Assembly: GCF_000485595.1 (NCBI RefSeq)
Contig: NW_014578284.1
Coordinates: 19,101-67,257, forward strand
Source: Priapulus caudatus
Taxonomy: Eukaryota; Priapulida; Priapulimorpha; Priapulimorphida; Priapulidae
Reading direction: 5' to 3'
Length of the DNA: 48,157 nucleotides
In this document: one piece after another, positions 21,716 to 32,440 of the stretch
Numbering within the stretch: position 1 is the stretch's first letter
How the letters are laid out: each line of letters opens with the position of its first letter
The notes under the pieces: model-generated
What the model was told of the DNA's origin: nothing
Databases searched by the model: none
Seen by the model: only the letters and a program-made list of their open reading frames with translations
Translations under genes and position numbers: made by a program

Positions 21716-22666
21716 ATGATGGAACCCTCGATGGTTGAGCGGTTCGCCAAGTCGCAGGATTGGGAGGAGTGTACTTGGGCGGTCAACTTGAGTGCACTAC
21801 TTACAGGAAGGGCGTTAGAGGTATACTCAAGGCTGCCAACGGAGGAGGCCAACCGGTTCGCAAGCTTGAAGGGGGCCTTATTACGGAGATACCAGCTGAC
21901 TGCAGAAGGCTTCTGGAATAAACTCAGTGATAGTAGGGCGGAGGCAGGAGAAAGTCCGGGACAGTTTGTGACAAGACTGGAAGGGTATCTATTACGGTGG
22001 GTGGATCTCTCTAACACTCAGCGTACCTTCGACGGGCTCAAGGAGTTGATATTAAAAGAGAAGTTTATTGGATCATGCGACAAGGGTTTGTCACTGTTTT
22101 TAAACGAGAGGACACCACTGCGGATGGAAGAACTCACTACGTTAGCTGAGAAGTATTTGCAGGCACATGGCCGAAGCCTAGATGAGAGTAAAAATGATGG
22201 TCGGAGAGTAAGTAGAGACGGGATGAGTAAAGGGCCAGGTAACCAGCGACAGGGTACTAAGACAGAGGCAGAGAGACGATGCTTCAGATGTAATAGACTG
22301 GGACACATAGCGAGAGACTGTGCAGGCGACAGTAGGAGAACCCCTACGAGCACAGTACAGCGGAGGCAAGGATATAGCGAAGCCGGGTATGGCTCACATG
22401 GCCCCACGCACAGTGTGAGGAATACCGGATACCATGCTCGACCTAATGGACGAAACCTAGCAGCGGGGTGCTACTTAAATCAGTGTAGTGGTGTCGGCGA
22501 GGGTAACGGGAATACCATGATTCATGTGAAAGGAAGGCGGGTACAAGGGGAGGTAGAGCATTGCGAGGATCAAGTAGCCAATGGAGGCTCCCACCGCATT
22601 GAGGCCATTAAGGGAGCCGACAATGTGAGGGCCGATTACCTCAGTCGACTCTCTGCGGGTAATTAA
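21716..22666 (+). pseudogene. Gypsy-type Gag with zinc knuckle, fused by deletion to the end of pol
   Basis: Gag starts near MEPSMVERFAKSQDWEE and has a SCAN/capsid-like helical block (WAVNLSALLTGRALEVYSRL, ESPGQFVTRLEGYLLRWVDL). At about residues 205-220 it has a CCHC knuckle (CFRCNRLGHIARDC) that binds the element's RNA. Near 22550-22590 it jumps to IKGADNVRADYLSRLSAG, which in Gypsy elements lies after reverse transcriptase/RNase H. Protease, reverse transcriptase and most of RNase H are therefore missing, although the frame stays open. No 5' LTR or primer site precedes it; it abuts a hAT tail. Confidence 0.75.
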
Positions 22667-22868
22667 GTTATGCGGGAAAGTCACGCAGAAGGACGGGGAG
22701 AAGGGGATTCTTGACTATATGTAAGAACATAGTTGTAATTGGGGCGTATGTCACAAGTGACAGAGTTTAGACACGCGGCGTGACCTAGATTAAGCCATAG
22801 GTGATTCATACGCGCGATAGCTGGCGAGTGTCAGACGTGCGGGAGAGGTCAGATTGCCTGGAGTTTTT

Positions 22869-23024
22869 GTCTGGAATAGACGTGTGGAAGTTGGGTCTGT
22901 TATAGACGGGTACAGTTTGTGTCTGATATAGACGTGTGAAGTATTGGTCTGATATAGACGTGTAGAGATTGTGTCTAAGGTAGACGTGTAAGGATTGTGT
23001 CTGATGTAGACGAGTGAAATGACA
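22869..23024. repeat. Six tandem 26-bp units, each with GTCT-N5-AGAC dyad
   Basis: GTCT starts occur at 22869, 22895, 22921, 22947, 22973 and 22999, exactly 26 bases apart. Each unit has the form GTCTgatatAGACGtGT, so each is a small dyad. They lie in the presumed U3 region of the LTR, where repeated protein-binding sites are common. Confidence 0.85.
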
Positions 23025-23119
23025 ATTTGAGACGGTCCGGTTGAGTGGAGTCCGAGAGAGGCACGTGCGGCCGGAGAAGGGGCCGAAGTTTGTGTTTGAG
23101 ACACGTGTGGCGGGAGAAT

Positions 23120-23290
23120 AGGAGGAAGAAGAAGCCGACGACGAGGAGAAGTACCCAGCAGGAGAAGAAGCCGACGACGAGGAGAGGTGCCCAGCAGGAG
23201 AAGAAGCAGAGGAAGGAGAAGAAGAAGAGGAAGGGAAAAGAAGAAGCCGAAGAGGAAGCGGGAGAAGAAGAAGTCGAGGAACTAAGGAGG
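23120..23290. repeat. Purine-rich GAAGAAG low-complexity block
   Basis: Repeats of gaggagaag and ccgacgacgaggag, with two near copies of about 40 bases (near 23134 and 23173). The Lys/Glu-rich open frame over it is a composition artefact. Confidence 0.7.
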
Positions 23291-23472
23291 ACCACAGCGG
23301 CTGTTGTGCTGTAACAGTTCCTAAACATTTCTGTGTAACGTGTTATAATTATATTATGTGTATCATTTAATGTGTATATAGTTTTCCGTAATATCGCGTG
23401 TGAGGGTTGTGCGGGTGCCAACGTTGAACTGTTATATTGTTTATTAAACTTTTCATTATCTGACGTTTCCGT

Positions 23473-23691
23473 CTACTGCGTATGCGTGCGTGCCCTCACT
23501 AGCGCTATAGCTTCAACTCGTGACAAATTCCTATCCTCCAGAAAATTATCAATATACTGAATACCGTGTCGGAGATGTTTCTGATATTCGGCAACAGACT
23601 TTTGATTAACGAAGGAGGCCGTAAAGGTCTCGATGGCGACAAAGCTCGGCGTCACCGGTAATTGACCGGGGGAAATTGGTAAACAATACAC
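23473..23691 (-). CDS. Short unidentified open frame, possibly a retroelement fragment
   Basis: The minus-strand frame reads PVTPSFVAIETFTASFVNQK followed by SVAEYQKHLRHGIQYIDNFL. Composition looks protein-like, but I do not recognise the family. It starts where the Gypsy LTR appears to end. It may be part of another element; there are no flanking splice or start signals I would trust. Confidence 0.25.
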   Translation of the reverse strand: MYCLPISPGQLPVTPSFVAIETFTASFVNQKSVAEYQKHLRHGIQYIDNFLEDRNLSRVEAIALVRARTHTQ

Positions 23692-23699
23692 GCGTACTG

Positions 23700-24500
23700 T
23701 AGGCCTAAATTAAGCACTAGTACAAAAATACAAGACGCTTTGCTACAAGTCGTAACGATCCCGTTTTATTTGTACACAAATTGCCTAATTTTGTAAGTCG
23801 TGTAAACGCTTCCGTACATATAATATATACGTGGTCATAATTCCTTATTTTAATATATAGTCGCAGGCCCTGTTCTAAATATTCTGCAATGCATTAAACA
23901 AATATTCCTGCGCGAATAGAGTGTACAGAGTTCGCTCAGCTACTATACTATGGTCGCCATGGCAACGATTCCCATAACACATAGATAGACACACTGTCAC
24001 ACAGAGCATATATGCAGAATTCTTGGCTCAAATTTAGGCCTTGTTTCTCAAATTGTTAATTCCAAATCTGACCATCCAGGCAACATTGTAGTTGTTATGT
24101 TCCTGTACATAACTTCTACAGGACACATTTATTTTCTCCTTAGTAGATAGCAGTCCAGTCAGGTCTAGAAATAAATTAATTCTAACTTCTAATTTAGAAT
24201 TTCAGACTTAAAAGTTCATTTTTGACCCGGCAAGAAAAAATCAAAACTATTTTTTTGTCTATTCTACTGTCATTGGGCAGTACATGTGTTAACATTCAAT
24301 TATATGGACACTGGGGTATAAAAATAAAAGGAATCCATAAGACTATTCTGCTGACATTGGAATTTTAATTGAATAAATAGAATAAAAAGGACTAGGAAAT
24401 CTTTTTATGTTCATAATTATTATCCTATATTTTTCTTATATTTCTAGCAGTACAAACTTCCTCTTAAACACATTACGATTTCATGTTTTTACATTTTCAT
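23700..24500. other. AT-rich stretch without supported gene
   Basis: No coding signal or clear repeat is seen. Confidence 0.6.
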
Positions 24501-24530
24501 GTTTTATGGTAAAAGAATTAGAAAAAAAGA

Positions 24531-24704
24531 ATGCGTAGTCTGCGCACAATGTTTTCCAGACTGCACAATCAAAAACAACCAAGTAGAAGTGCAAGAAAAC
24601 CATTTACCCCCAAGGAACAGTGGATCAAGGATCATTTGCAGTTCCTCAAGCCACACTTGACGACAGGTTTACAGAAAGCATCTTCGTCATTTGAGATACA
24701 GGTA
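24531..24704 (+). CDS. MADF-like DNA-binding exon
   Basis: The exon reads MRSLRTMFSRLHNQKQPSRS ... EQWIKDHLQFLKPHLTT, which fits the second half of a MADF (Myb/SANT-like) domain: LRT-F-R, basic linker, then W..L.FL. A GT donor (gtaagc) follows FEIQ at 24705. The first MADF helix must be in an upstream exon that I do not see. MADF proteins are the DNA-binding partner of the nuclease in many Harbinger elements, which fits the nuclease on the opposite strand nearby. Confidence 0.5.
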
Positions 24705-25251
24705 AGCTATGCTAGTTATTAAAGGCAACGTAAACGGCAAATAATAAAGTTAAAGGCATAGTCACAGATAGAAAGCCAATTTTTTGAAAAATTAATAATT
24801 TTCCTTAAACTTAGGATTTTAAATATTCTACGTGAGAAATTCTCATTCCCCAAAAAAATTTAAATATTGACAGCCATTGTTTATTTATATTTCTACGTTT
24901 TCAGGTTCGAATCCCAGAATTTACTTTTTTTCTTAGAATATTTTTTTCTTTTGAAGGAGAATTAGTCAGCCATAATATATAATAAATATATTAAATATTT
25001 GCCATTTTTTAAACATAATACAGTGTACATGTATTAAATTATGTACATGTACATATTATCTGACACATGTATATCGTACTCACTCTGAAGCTGCAGCAAT
25101 TTTATTATCAACTGTAGTAGTGTAAAAGCGTTATCTATGTATATCTATAACTATAGCCTATATCTGTGTCCACAGGGGTGTATAAAGGAAGCCCACTGGC
25201 GCTATGCCGTGGGAGTAAGCCAATTACGAGCACGCGGGCTGGTACGCGGGC

Positions 25252-25299
25252 ATTACTGGGTCGATGCTATGTGTATAGCATCGACGTCCTAACAGTAAT
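25252..25299. repeat. Cruciform-forming inverted repeat
   Basis: GTCGATGCTAT (25260-25270) and its exact complement (25275-25285) flank GTGT. ATTACTG (25252-25258) and CAGTAAT (25293-25299) extend the pairing on the outside. Confidence 0.8.
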
Positions 25300-25427
25300 C
25301 GATTTGCAGTCACCGGCTCTACTAGGTCAGCACGTGCCGCGACTCCATAAGGAAGTCGTGCAAACAGTGCCCGTGTTTATGTACTTGAGTTAGTTAAGGT
25401 CCGCGTTTCTCCCTAGAAGTCAACGAG

Positions 25428-25585
25428 GCACGAGTGGCTGTAATCAGTTGGTCTTGTCCGTGTCGACATAGTGGGACCGGCTGGTTTGTGATCCTCGTGC
25501 AAGAGCGCACGAGTGGATGTAATCAGCTGGTCTTGTTCGTGTCGACATGGTAGAACCAGCTGGTACGTGATCCTCGTGCGGGAGT
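25428..25585. repeat. Two tandem 79-bp units
   Basis: Units starting gcacgagtgg at 25428 and 25507 share cacgagtgg.tgtaatca, ggtcttgt.cgtgtcgacat and gtgatcctcgtgc. Confidence 0.8.
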
Positions 25586-25622
25586 GCGCGAGTCGAGGTA
25601 ATTGAGCTGGCTAGTTCGCGAT

Positions 25623-25912
25623 GCCCTAACGAGGGCCTGTGTATATGTAATCGGTCGAGCTGGGAAGGCCGCGCTTCTCGCTCGGTACTTCAATAGAGCC
25701 CTAACGAGGGCCTGTGTATATGTAATCGGTCGAGCTGGGAAGGCCGCGCTTCTCGCTCGGTACTTCAATAGAGCCCTAACGAGGGTCTGTGTATATGTAA
25801 TCGGTTGAGCTGGGAAGGCCGCGCTTCTCGCTCGGTACTTCAATAGAGCCCTAACGAGGGCATGAGTATATGTAATCGGTTGAGCTGGGAAGGCCGCGCA
25901 TCTAGCTCTGTA
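25623..25912. repeat. Four tandem 75-bp units
   Basis: Units starting gccctaacgaggg at 25623, 25698, 25773 and 25848 are nearly identical; the fourth is diverged at its end. A 75-base period keeps reading frames open on both strands, which explains the repetitive open frames here; I do not consider them genes. Confidence 0.95.
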
Positions 25913-26157
25913 ATTGGATAGATGTCGCGGTAGTATAGACGACGCATGCGCGACGCATGCGAGTTTCGCGGTCGTGGCTGGCTATATAAGACGAGAGCCG
26001 GGAAGAATCGGGGAATTCGGCTTCACACCCAGGCACTCACAGTCACGACCGCGACCACGGCTGTAATCGTACTCAAATCAATAGTAAACGTCAAAACATG
26101 GTAACAACTGGCTTTCTCTTCGTTATGGCTCTGACTTAACATTGAAGCATATTCATA

Positions 26158-27720
26158 CTATTTGTGAGCTGTCAAAGACGGCGCTACACAATAACTTTTT
26201 CTGCCTTCAGCAGATACAGAATATTTCCGTAAACTTTCCCTCTGACTTTTCGCATTAAGTTGGGAATTCCTGCTCTTCGTTGTATTCATACCCGTTAGTA
26301 TAGGTGTGCCAGCTTCACGGTTACCATCAGAGTCCACCAGATTGGAGATATACTGGGGGGCATGTTTCTCTACCAGGAAGTTATGCACACAGCATGAAGC
26401 CATCACCAACCTGGTTACTTTTTTGAGTTCAAGCTCAATTTGTGTTTGAAAAATGCGAGATCTTGAAGCTAAACCTTTTAAGGAGGACTACATCCCAATC
26501 CAGGTTTTTGTGGGGGTAGGGCTTCATCATGTTTGGGCCAAGGGGAAAAGCATCATCAGCAACTATGTGGTAATTGCATTATCAGTTGATCATCTTAATG
26601 TTCCTGATGGAGGTAAATTCAGAAGATTATTGGTCAGGCCGGTTTTCAGTGTAGAGTCCCCATAGACACCAGCATCACCATTGCGACCAGGGGCACCAGC
26701 GCATGCATATATAAACTTATAATTTGCATCTACCATCGCCAACAAAATAACACTGTAATAGTTCTTGTAGTTATAATACTGTGAGCCAGCATTGGTGGGA
26801 TTCTTGATTCTTATGTGTTTGCCATCCAGCGCTCCTATACAGAATGGATAATTCCATTTTGATTCAAACTCGGTTGCTATTTCCTTCCAGTTTTCTTCTG
26901 TATCTGGCATCTGAAAGAAAAGGAATGCACATAAAATCATAACATTCGATTTAATTATTTCAGAATACCAGTATTTCTCAAGAGGTATTTCACACCCACG
27001 CCAGCCTCGACACCAGTCAGGTCACCTACACCAGGCCCAACAACAGCGACGCCTATCTCGAAGCCTCAAGTTAAAGACACAAAAAACCCTCGCCATAAAC
27101 AGAAACGGGAAGAGGCTGAAATTGAGGTCCTTAAAAGTGTGTCCAAGTATCTAAAGTCAGACAATGATAGTGATGAGGAAGGAGAGGTTGAGGCTTTTTG
27201 CAACTGCTTGTCAAAAACCTTAAATAAATTTGACCCCAAGACCTTTGTAATGATAAAGCATAAAATTAACTGCATAGTAAATGACGCAGAAATGGAAAAT
27301 TTCTTTCCGCCATCACAATACAACCAACCACAATACCAACAACAATTCCAGCAACATCAACCACAGTCCCAGCAGCAGCATTTTCAGACTCAACCAAACA
27401 ACAGAGAAAGGCCTCCGATATTCAGTGTTATAGCTCATTCAATGGATTTATATAATAATTAAAAGTGAACAAATATTCGCAGTGTTTAAAATTGACTTGA
27501 TTGCCACTGGTTTACAGTACTTTTCACAATGCGTATGAATGTATGAACTGCATGAATGTATTAATGTAAGTACTTTTTTTACCAGATAGTCTAACACTTT
27601 AGGATAGTTTTTTTATTCATATTATGACATGCAATGACATACCTTCAGGAAGACATCTTTCATGGAGTCAAATAGGGTTAGGCATGTTTTATTGACTTGT
27701 GTAACATGAACGTTGACCAC
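26158..27720 (-). pseudogene. Harbinger-type nuclease (DDE_Tnp_4), frameshifted
   Basis: Exon 26930-26440 starts after an AG acceptor (ctttcag) with MPDTEENWKEIATEFESKWN. It has the first catalytic Asp in IGALDGKHIRI, then YYNYKNYYSVILLAMVD and GRNGDAGVYGDS (second Asp), then NLPPSG. Two frame changes near 26595 and 26490 separate IVADDAFPLGPNMMKPYP from the C-terminal RIFQTQIELELKKVTRLVMA and CCVHNFLVEKHAPQYI. The conserved NYRLSRARRVVEN region with the catalytic Glu is missing or ruined. A likely upstream exon ends SMKDVFLK at a GT donor (27636), and joining it to MPDTEENW matches family architecture. The exons interlock with the plus-strand MADF/BESS gene. Confidence 0.8.
26975..27462 (+). 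CDS. C-terminal exon of MADF/BESS-like protein
   Basis: The frame reads TPASTPVRSPTPGPTTATP, a Pro/Thr-rich linker, then an acidic and helical block (SVSKYLKSDNDSDEEGEVEA, FCNCLSKTLNKFDPKTFVM, IKHKINCIVN). That block resembles the C-terminal BESS-like interaction motif of MADF proteins. A Gln-rich tail (QQQ/QPQ) and a TAA stop follow. AG acceptors near 26963 and 26974 could start it; the second keeps phase with the exon ending at 24704. It lies antisense inside the intron of the Harbinger nuclease gene. Confidence 0.5.
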
Positions 27721-27849
27721 GTACATGTGGGGCTTATTATGCGAAAAGCCCAGCACGGCATCCGTCTTTTCTATACGGAATTGTGAAGACGGAGAATCGC
27801 GCACCACCGCAGCAGTACAAGGGGTGGCGCATTTGCGATTCGACAACCG

Positions 27850-28925
27850 TTTAGGTATGCAAGAGAAATTGAGTAACCTGATTGGCTAGAAATGTGTAGG
27901 AGACGCGCAGTATCACGCGGAGACCATCGCGCTAACTGGAACACTAGGTTATTGAATGTACTATAGCGGCCGTCAGCGTGGTGTGCATCTACTATCGCGG
28001 CCGTGAGCATCGTATAAATACATTTTGAGTTGCTTAGGTCGTTGGCATTATTAGCGTCAAAGCGGTTGCTGTAACTATAGTAGAATAGGAATGGAAGTGT
28101 TGTAATTGAGACACTGTTTACGTGATTTGACTCATAACGGTTTGTGCGTGCAAACTAAACCCATACGGAGAAAGGTTCAGTTGCGAGTTCTGAGAAACAT
28201 GCTAGTGTGTTACATTATCCATACAAAGAAGGAGATCAAAATGTTCTTATGATGATTGGCGGAGAGAGGGAGGGGGGAGAAAAGTTCACATAAACTAACT
28301 GCAAGAAGACAGGGAGTAGGCTTATGGGTTTGGCCAGTTGTTTTCATAATATTAGTGCTTCTGCAAAAGCATTTTCTTTCCCAAATAATTATACCCCCAC
28401 CAATTATAGTTTGGAGAAATAACAACAAATTAAGCAAAAGGAAAAAGAATGGGTTTCATTTGGTCTTATTTGCAACAATTTTACTAGAAAAGCTACATAC
28501 AAGTTCACAACTCAAACACATATTTAATCGATTATACTCGATTATTAGACAAAACGATGATGGATCATGGATCTGACAACTGATTCCTTACTGTTATTTA
28601 CATGTATGATTAAATCTAGGTTACCAGTGTGTTCTGGCACCATGGGGACATGACAGATTTGTAAAACTGCACCAATTTTTGTAAAAGTAAAGATGCACAA
28701 GTCATTAAAACTGATTTACCTTTTGTTAAAATTGAAAAAAAGAAGCATATAGTATAATATATTTCATTATTACCACAGGCACTCTCTACTGGACTGTTGA
28801 TATATTTACTGTAAAACACTAGTCTTACCGCTATAACAGTAGCACAAGGTGAGACAGTTGTTAGATTGGGGCAACAGCCTTAGGCTATTATACGATATTT
28901 ATGTACATGAAATATTGATGAATTA
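27850..28925. other. Non-coding stretch, possible TATA promoter near 28012
   Basis: Two near copies of ctat.gcggccgt.agc (27962 and 27992) precede gtataaatacattt (28012). I see no supported gene to the right in the plus direction before 29368, so the promoter idea is weak. Confidence 0.3.
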
Positions 28926-29330
28926 TGTCTTCCCCTATGAGAAGGGAATCGGAGACATACTGTTTTACTACTAACTGTCTGTCCGTCTGTCCGTCTGTCT
29001 GTCACAAACTTGTCTGAGCAACTCCTCCAAAACTACTGATCTGATTTAGCTGAGAGTTTGTGGACAGGTTCCATATGAAGTGAAGTTACACACATCATTG
29101 TCGCATTCCAGTCCGACTCATTTTGCCCGAGTTATGGCCCTTTTTTGATTTTTAGCCAATTTTGCTTGTCTGCACAACTCCTCCAAAACTACTCATTCGA
29201 TTTAGCTGAAAGTCGGTGGACCGGTGCAGTATGAAGTGAAGTTGCGCATATTGTTGTCGTGTTTCAGTTTGATGTATTTCCCCAGGGTTATTCCCATTTG
29301 CTGAAGGGGGAGACATCTGTTTTTGGTTCG
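28926..29330. repeat. Lophotrochozoan-type interspersed repeat with CTGT/CCGT array
   Basis: The array ctgtctgtccgtctgtccgtctgtctgtc (28975-29002) is followed by two related blocks with aactcctccaaaactact (29020 and 29179) and gattta.ctga.agt..gtgga. A ggagacat motif occurs near both ends (28951 and 29309). The layout parallels the repeat at 14981. It ends just before the first MULE exon. Confidence 0.65.
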
Positions 29331-29808
29331 CAACAACAAAATTCTAGTATTGCTTGTTTTATTTTAGTGACACATACAAACGGTATCCAGAACAGAGGCG
29401 TCTTGAAGATGATTCCAGGGAAGCTGCAAAGACCATCTTGGGTCTAGGTGTGAAAGTGAAATACTTACAGGAGCACCTGCAGAGAGATGGGCGCTCACAT
29501 ATTCCGGCCAAGGACCTTCACAATTTAAGACAAAAGATGAGAAAGGAGCAGTATGGAGACAAGACACAGAAAGAGATCCTTGTAGATACGCTTTCAAAAC
29601 TAGGTGAGTTTCATACATTTTTTAAATTTCAAAATAGTAAGTTGAAGAGGCAAATGTGGGAATGAAACATTTTACTATTGTATTTTAGTTTATTTCATAA
29701 ATGCTGAGATTATATGTCCATTAGCTGAAATCCCGGTCAAAACCCATCCACAATCGCCATTTTTATAATGTACATATATGCACTAAAAATTTAGCGAGAG
29801 GGCCCCGT

Positions 29809-29880
29809 TTATTGACTGGTGCCCGTTTTCCTCACAAGCTCTTTCACACGTTTGTGAGGGGGGCAGGTACCAGTCAGTAA
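29809..29880. repeat. Imperfect fold-back in the MULE intron
   Basis: The arms 29809-29837 and 29851-29880 are inverted (TGACTGGT...CCTCACAA against its complement) with about seven mismatches and a 13-base loop. Confidence 0.6.
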
Positions 29881-31459
29881 CCAGGAGTCGGCGCTAACCC
29901 TTTTTTCGATTACTTCAAGAATTTGCTTACCTAGTCCCTCAAAACTAGAGATATAGTGTTATGACTTCACAGGGGGGTGTCTAGGCCAGACTTAATACAT
30001 TCTGTGTTTCCTATCTTCCAACCCTGATTGCTGGAGCTGGGTAGGTAGGTAGGATGCCACTAAAATAGTTCATTTTGTTACTAAAAATGATTTTTTAATT
30101 GTCATGATTTAGTCAATTAGTATTCAGAATCTCTGCAAATCCTTTATTGATTTTTGTCACTTTGTTACAGGGGAAGATGATCCGGGAGCTACAATATCTA
30201 TTCAGACAAGCCAGGACGGCAACTTGGACTTCCTTATTGTTATGACGTCATCCATGAAAAAAAACTTCACCCTTTTTCCGGAAGTCCTCATGATGGATGG
30301 CACGTATTGTACAAACAAGCTGCGCATGCCGCTATACACGCTGCTTGTGTAGGATTGGCAGAGTGGCCGGCTACTGCTTTGCCATCAATGAAAAACGGGC
30401 CACACTCCAAGCCATCCTCACTAAATTTGGAAAGGTGAATAACCTTTCCAAGGTTGCCTGCGTCATAGTAGACAAGGACCTGAATGAAATAAATGCTATT
30501 AGGGCTGTTATACCAGATGCTCCAGTGCAGCTATGTAAATTCCATGTGCTGCAGGCTGTTAAGCGAGAGCTAGGAATCAAAGTTGAAAGGGAAAAAGTAA
30601 TGCCTCTTGTCAGAAATATGGTTTTTGCCAAAAAGGAATCTCATTTCATTGAGGCAGAGAAGTATCTGAGGAAAGCTGCCTCACACCAATTTCTCCTATA
30701 TTTTGACAAGAACTGGGCGCCCATTAAAGAGCTGTGGGCCATGTACTTGACCAACAAAGTGATCAATCTGGGAAACACCACCAACAATCGACTAGAGTCC
30801 CACCATCAGAAGATCAAATACATTTTGAGCAGGGAGTGTACTTTAGCCGATGCCTTGCAAGGACTTCTCCTGATTCATACGAGCAAGGAGAAAAGTGCTG
30901 TTCACGAGGACTTTAATCAGCGAATGAAAGTGCCATATTGGGTAGGAACAATCGATGTAACAAAAAATGCCATTTTAAAGTTGCTGACCCCTTGTGCTGC
31001 AAGGCTAGTGATAAAAGAACTAGAGTCTGCACACTGTGACAAAAGCCAGAAGTTGGTGCAACCGAGCTGCCAATGTACCTTGAAACAGTCCATGAAGTTG
31101 CCATATAGGCACATGTTTGCAGCAAGATTAGCTGATGAGTTCAGGCAGTGTTTGATGATTGTGATGTTGGTGATTGCTGGAAGTTGAAATACACTCACGA
31201 GAGCAAAAGAAAACCGATGGCTGAAACTCAACATGACAGCTTACAGCCAACTAAGCGAGTTAAACACAAGCCACAGTCAAAACCTAAAAAGTACAATGAG
31301 ATGTTGTTGTTGTGCAAAACGATAGCTGACTTTGCTTCACATTTGGGTTCTGCCGAGTTCAATGTAAAGTTTGACACACTTCGTACCTTGTACAACATGT
31401 GGCTTAAAGGTGAAGAGGTGCTTCTTAGCTCTGCTGAAAATCCTCCACAGTCAACATCA

Positions 31460-31890
31460 GAGTGTCCTGCCATACCCACTCTCAGTACTCCAGTAATGTC
31501 AATGTTGCCAACACCCACTGAACCAGAACTTGAACAAAACTTGGATAGTAGCTTCAGCAGTAAACCCTCAAGAGTTCCAGCTCAAACAGACCGACTACAA
31601 ACTCCAACAACCAGTGTTTCTTATCCAAACCTAGATGACACCTCGGGCATTCGACCATCCTTGCTGGATAACCTAACAGAAAACATTGAGTGTCCTGCCA
31701 TACCCACTCTCAGTAATCCAGTAATGTCAATGTTGCCAACCTGTACAGTCGGTTTGAATGAGACAGCACACACTGAACCAAACTTGAAGAAGACCGACTA
31801 CAAACTCCAACAACCAGTGTTTCTTATCCAAACCTGGATGAAACTTCGGGCATTAGACCATCCTTGCTGGATGACCAAACAGAAGATCTA
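31460..31890 (+). repeat. Intragenic tandem duplication (about 228 bp) in the MULE linker
   Basis: Units start gagtgtcctgcc at 31460 and 31688. Both encode ECPAIPTLS.PVMSMLPT and, in the first, TTSVSYPNLDDTSGIRPSLL. The second unit carries the same DNA in a shifted frame after about 31795, which exposes a frameshift inside it. Confidence 0.9.
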
Positions 31891-32440
31891 GAGTCGACAG
31901 TCCAGTGCATCAATCAAAGTGCTGACTACACAGGCCCTAAATTCAACCGCACCGACCGAACAATGACTACAGTGGCCCAAGAATCCAATTCATCGAGTGT
32001 ATCAACTATGGTGATCCCAGAGTCAACTGAAGTGCCTCAAGAGTCCACTGTATCAAGAAGAGAGACAACTACATTGATGCAAGAGTCCACTGCACCAGCC
32101 AAGGTTGTAACGGGCCAAAGTCAAACTCCAACATCTCCAACTTCAACTCAGTCTGCTACAGATGTTGCCAATCACTCATCACCAACCTTCCACAGGAGAA
32201 AAGTTTGAAGAAACCAAACCCGATGAAGCAAATTGTGCCACAGGTTCAGCAAATCATCAAAATATGCAATTACCAAGAACACCGCCAATCAGAGGAAAGT
32301 CGAGAATAAAGCAGAAGGGCAGTGGTCAAAATGAAAACATTTTCCAGGCAGCAAAGCGTGCAAGAGAGAGGAGAAATAGGATGAAAACAGGTACACATGC
32401 AAAAGTCCATGGCAGCCACAGGGGAGGCGATCATTATCCA

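Larger units (their letters stand above)
22720..23470 (+). repeat. Probable 3' LTR of the Gypsy element
   Basis: A purine tract (agaaggacggggagaagggga, 22688-22708) of polypurine-tract type precedes TGTAAGAACATAG at 22720. The segment contains a 26-bp tandem array (22869-23024), a GAAGAAG-rich block (23120-23290) and AT-rich text with tattaaac near 23440. The right border is uncertain because no second LTR is available for comparison. Confidence 0.5.
25165..26142 (+). repeat. Long LTR-like repeat with internal tandem arrays
   Basis: The GC-richer segment starts near TGTCCACAGGGG and ends near TGACTTAACA. Close to its 3' end it has a TATA box (gctatataagacg, 25981), a presumed transcript start region and caatagtaaac (about 26076). 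This order fits a solo LTR. It sits in the large intron between the two MADF exons. Borders and target duplication are not resolved. Confidence 0.5.

Noticed and set aside
22975-23421. Long minus-strand open frame rich in Ser and Phe over the GAAGAAG block
   Set aside because: It is the complement of low-complexity purine-rich LTR sequence and has no protein features beyond composition.
24890-24920. tRNA gene at the perfect B-box GGTTCGAATCCC
   Set aside because: No A box, acceptor stem or anticodon arm can be formed with the AT-rich sequence before it.
25523-25843. Repetitive open frames on both strands (ARSAAFPA- and VYVIGRAG-type repeats)
   Set aside because: They result from the 75-bp tandem array, whose period is a multiple of three; no start, splice or domain evidence exists.
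28256-28576. Open frame of 106 codons with a hydrophobic segment
   Set aside because: There is no family match, the opposite strand is open too, and composition matches surrounding non-coding DNA.
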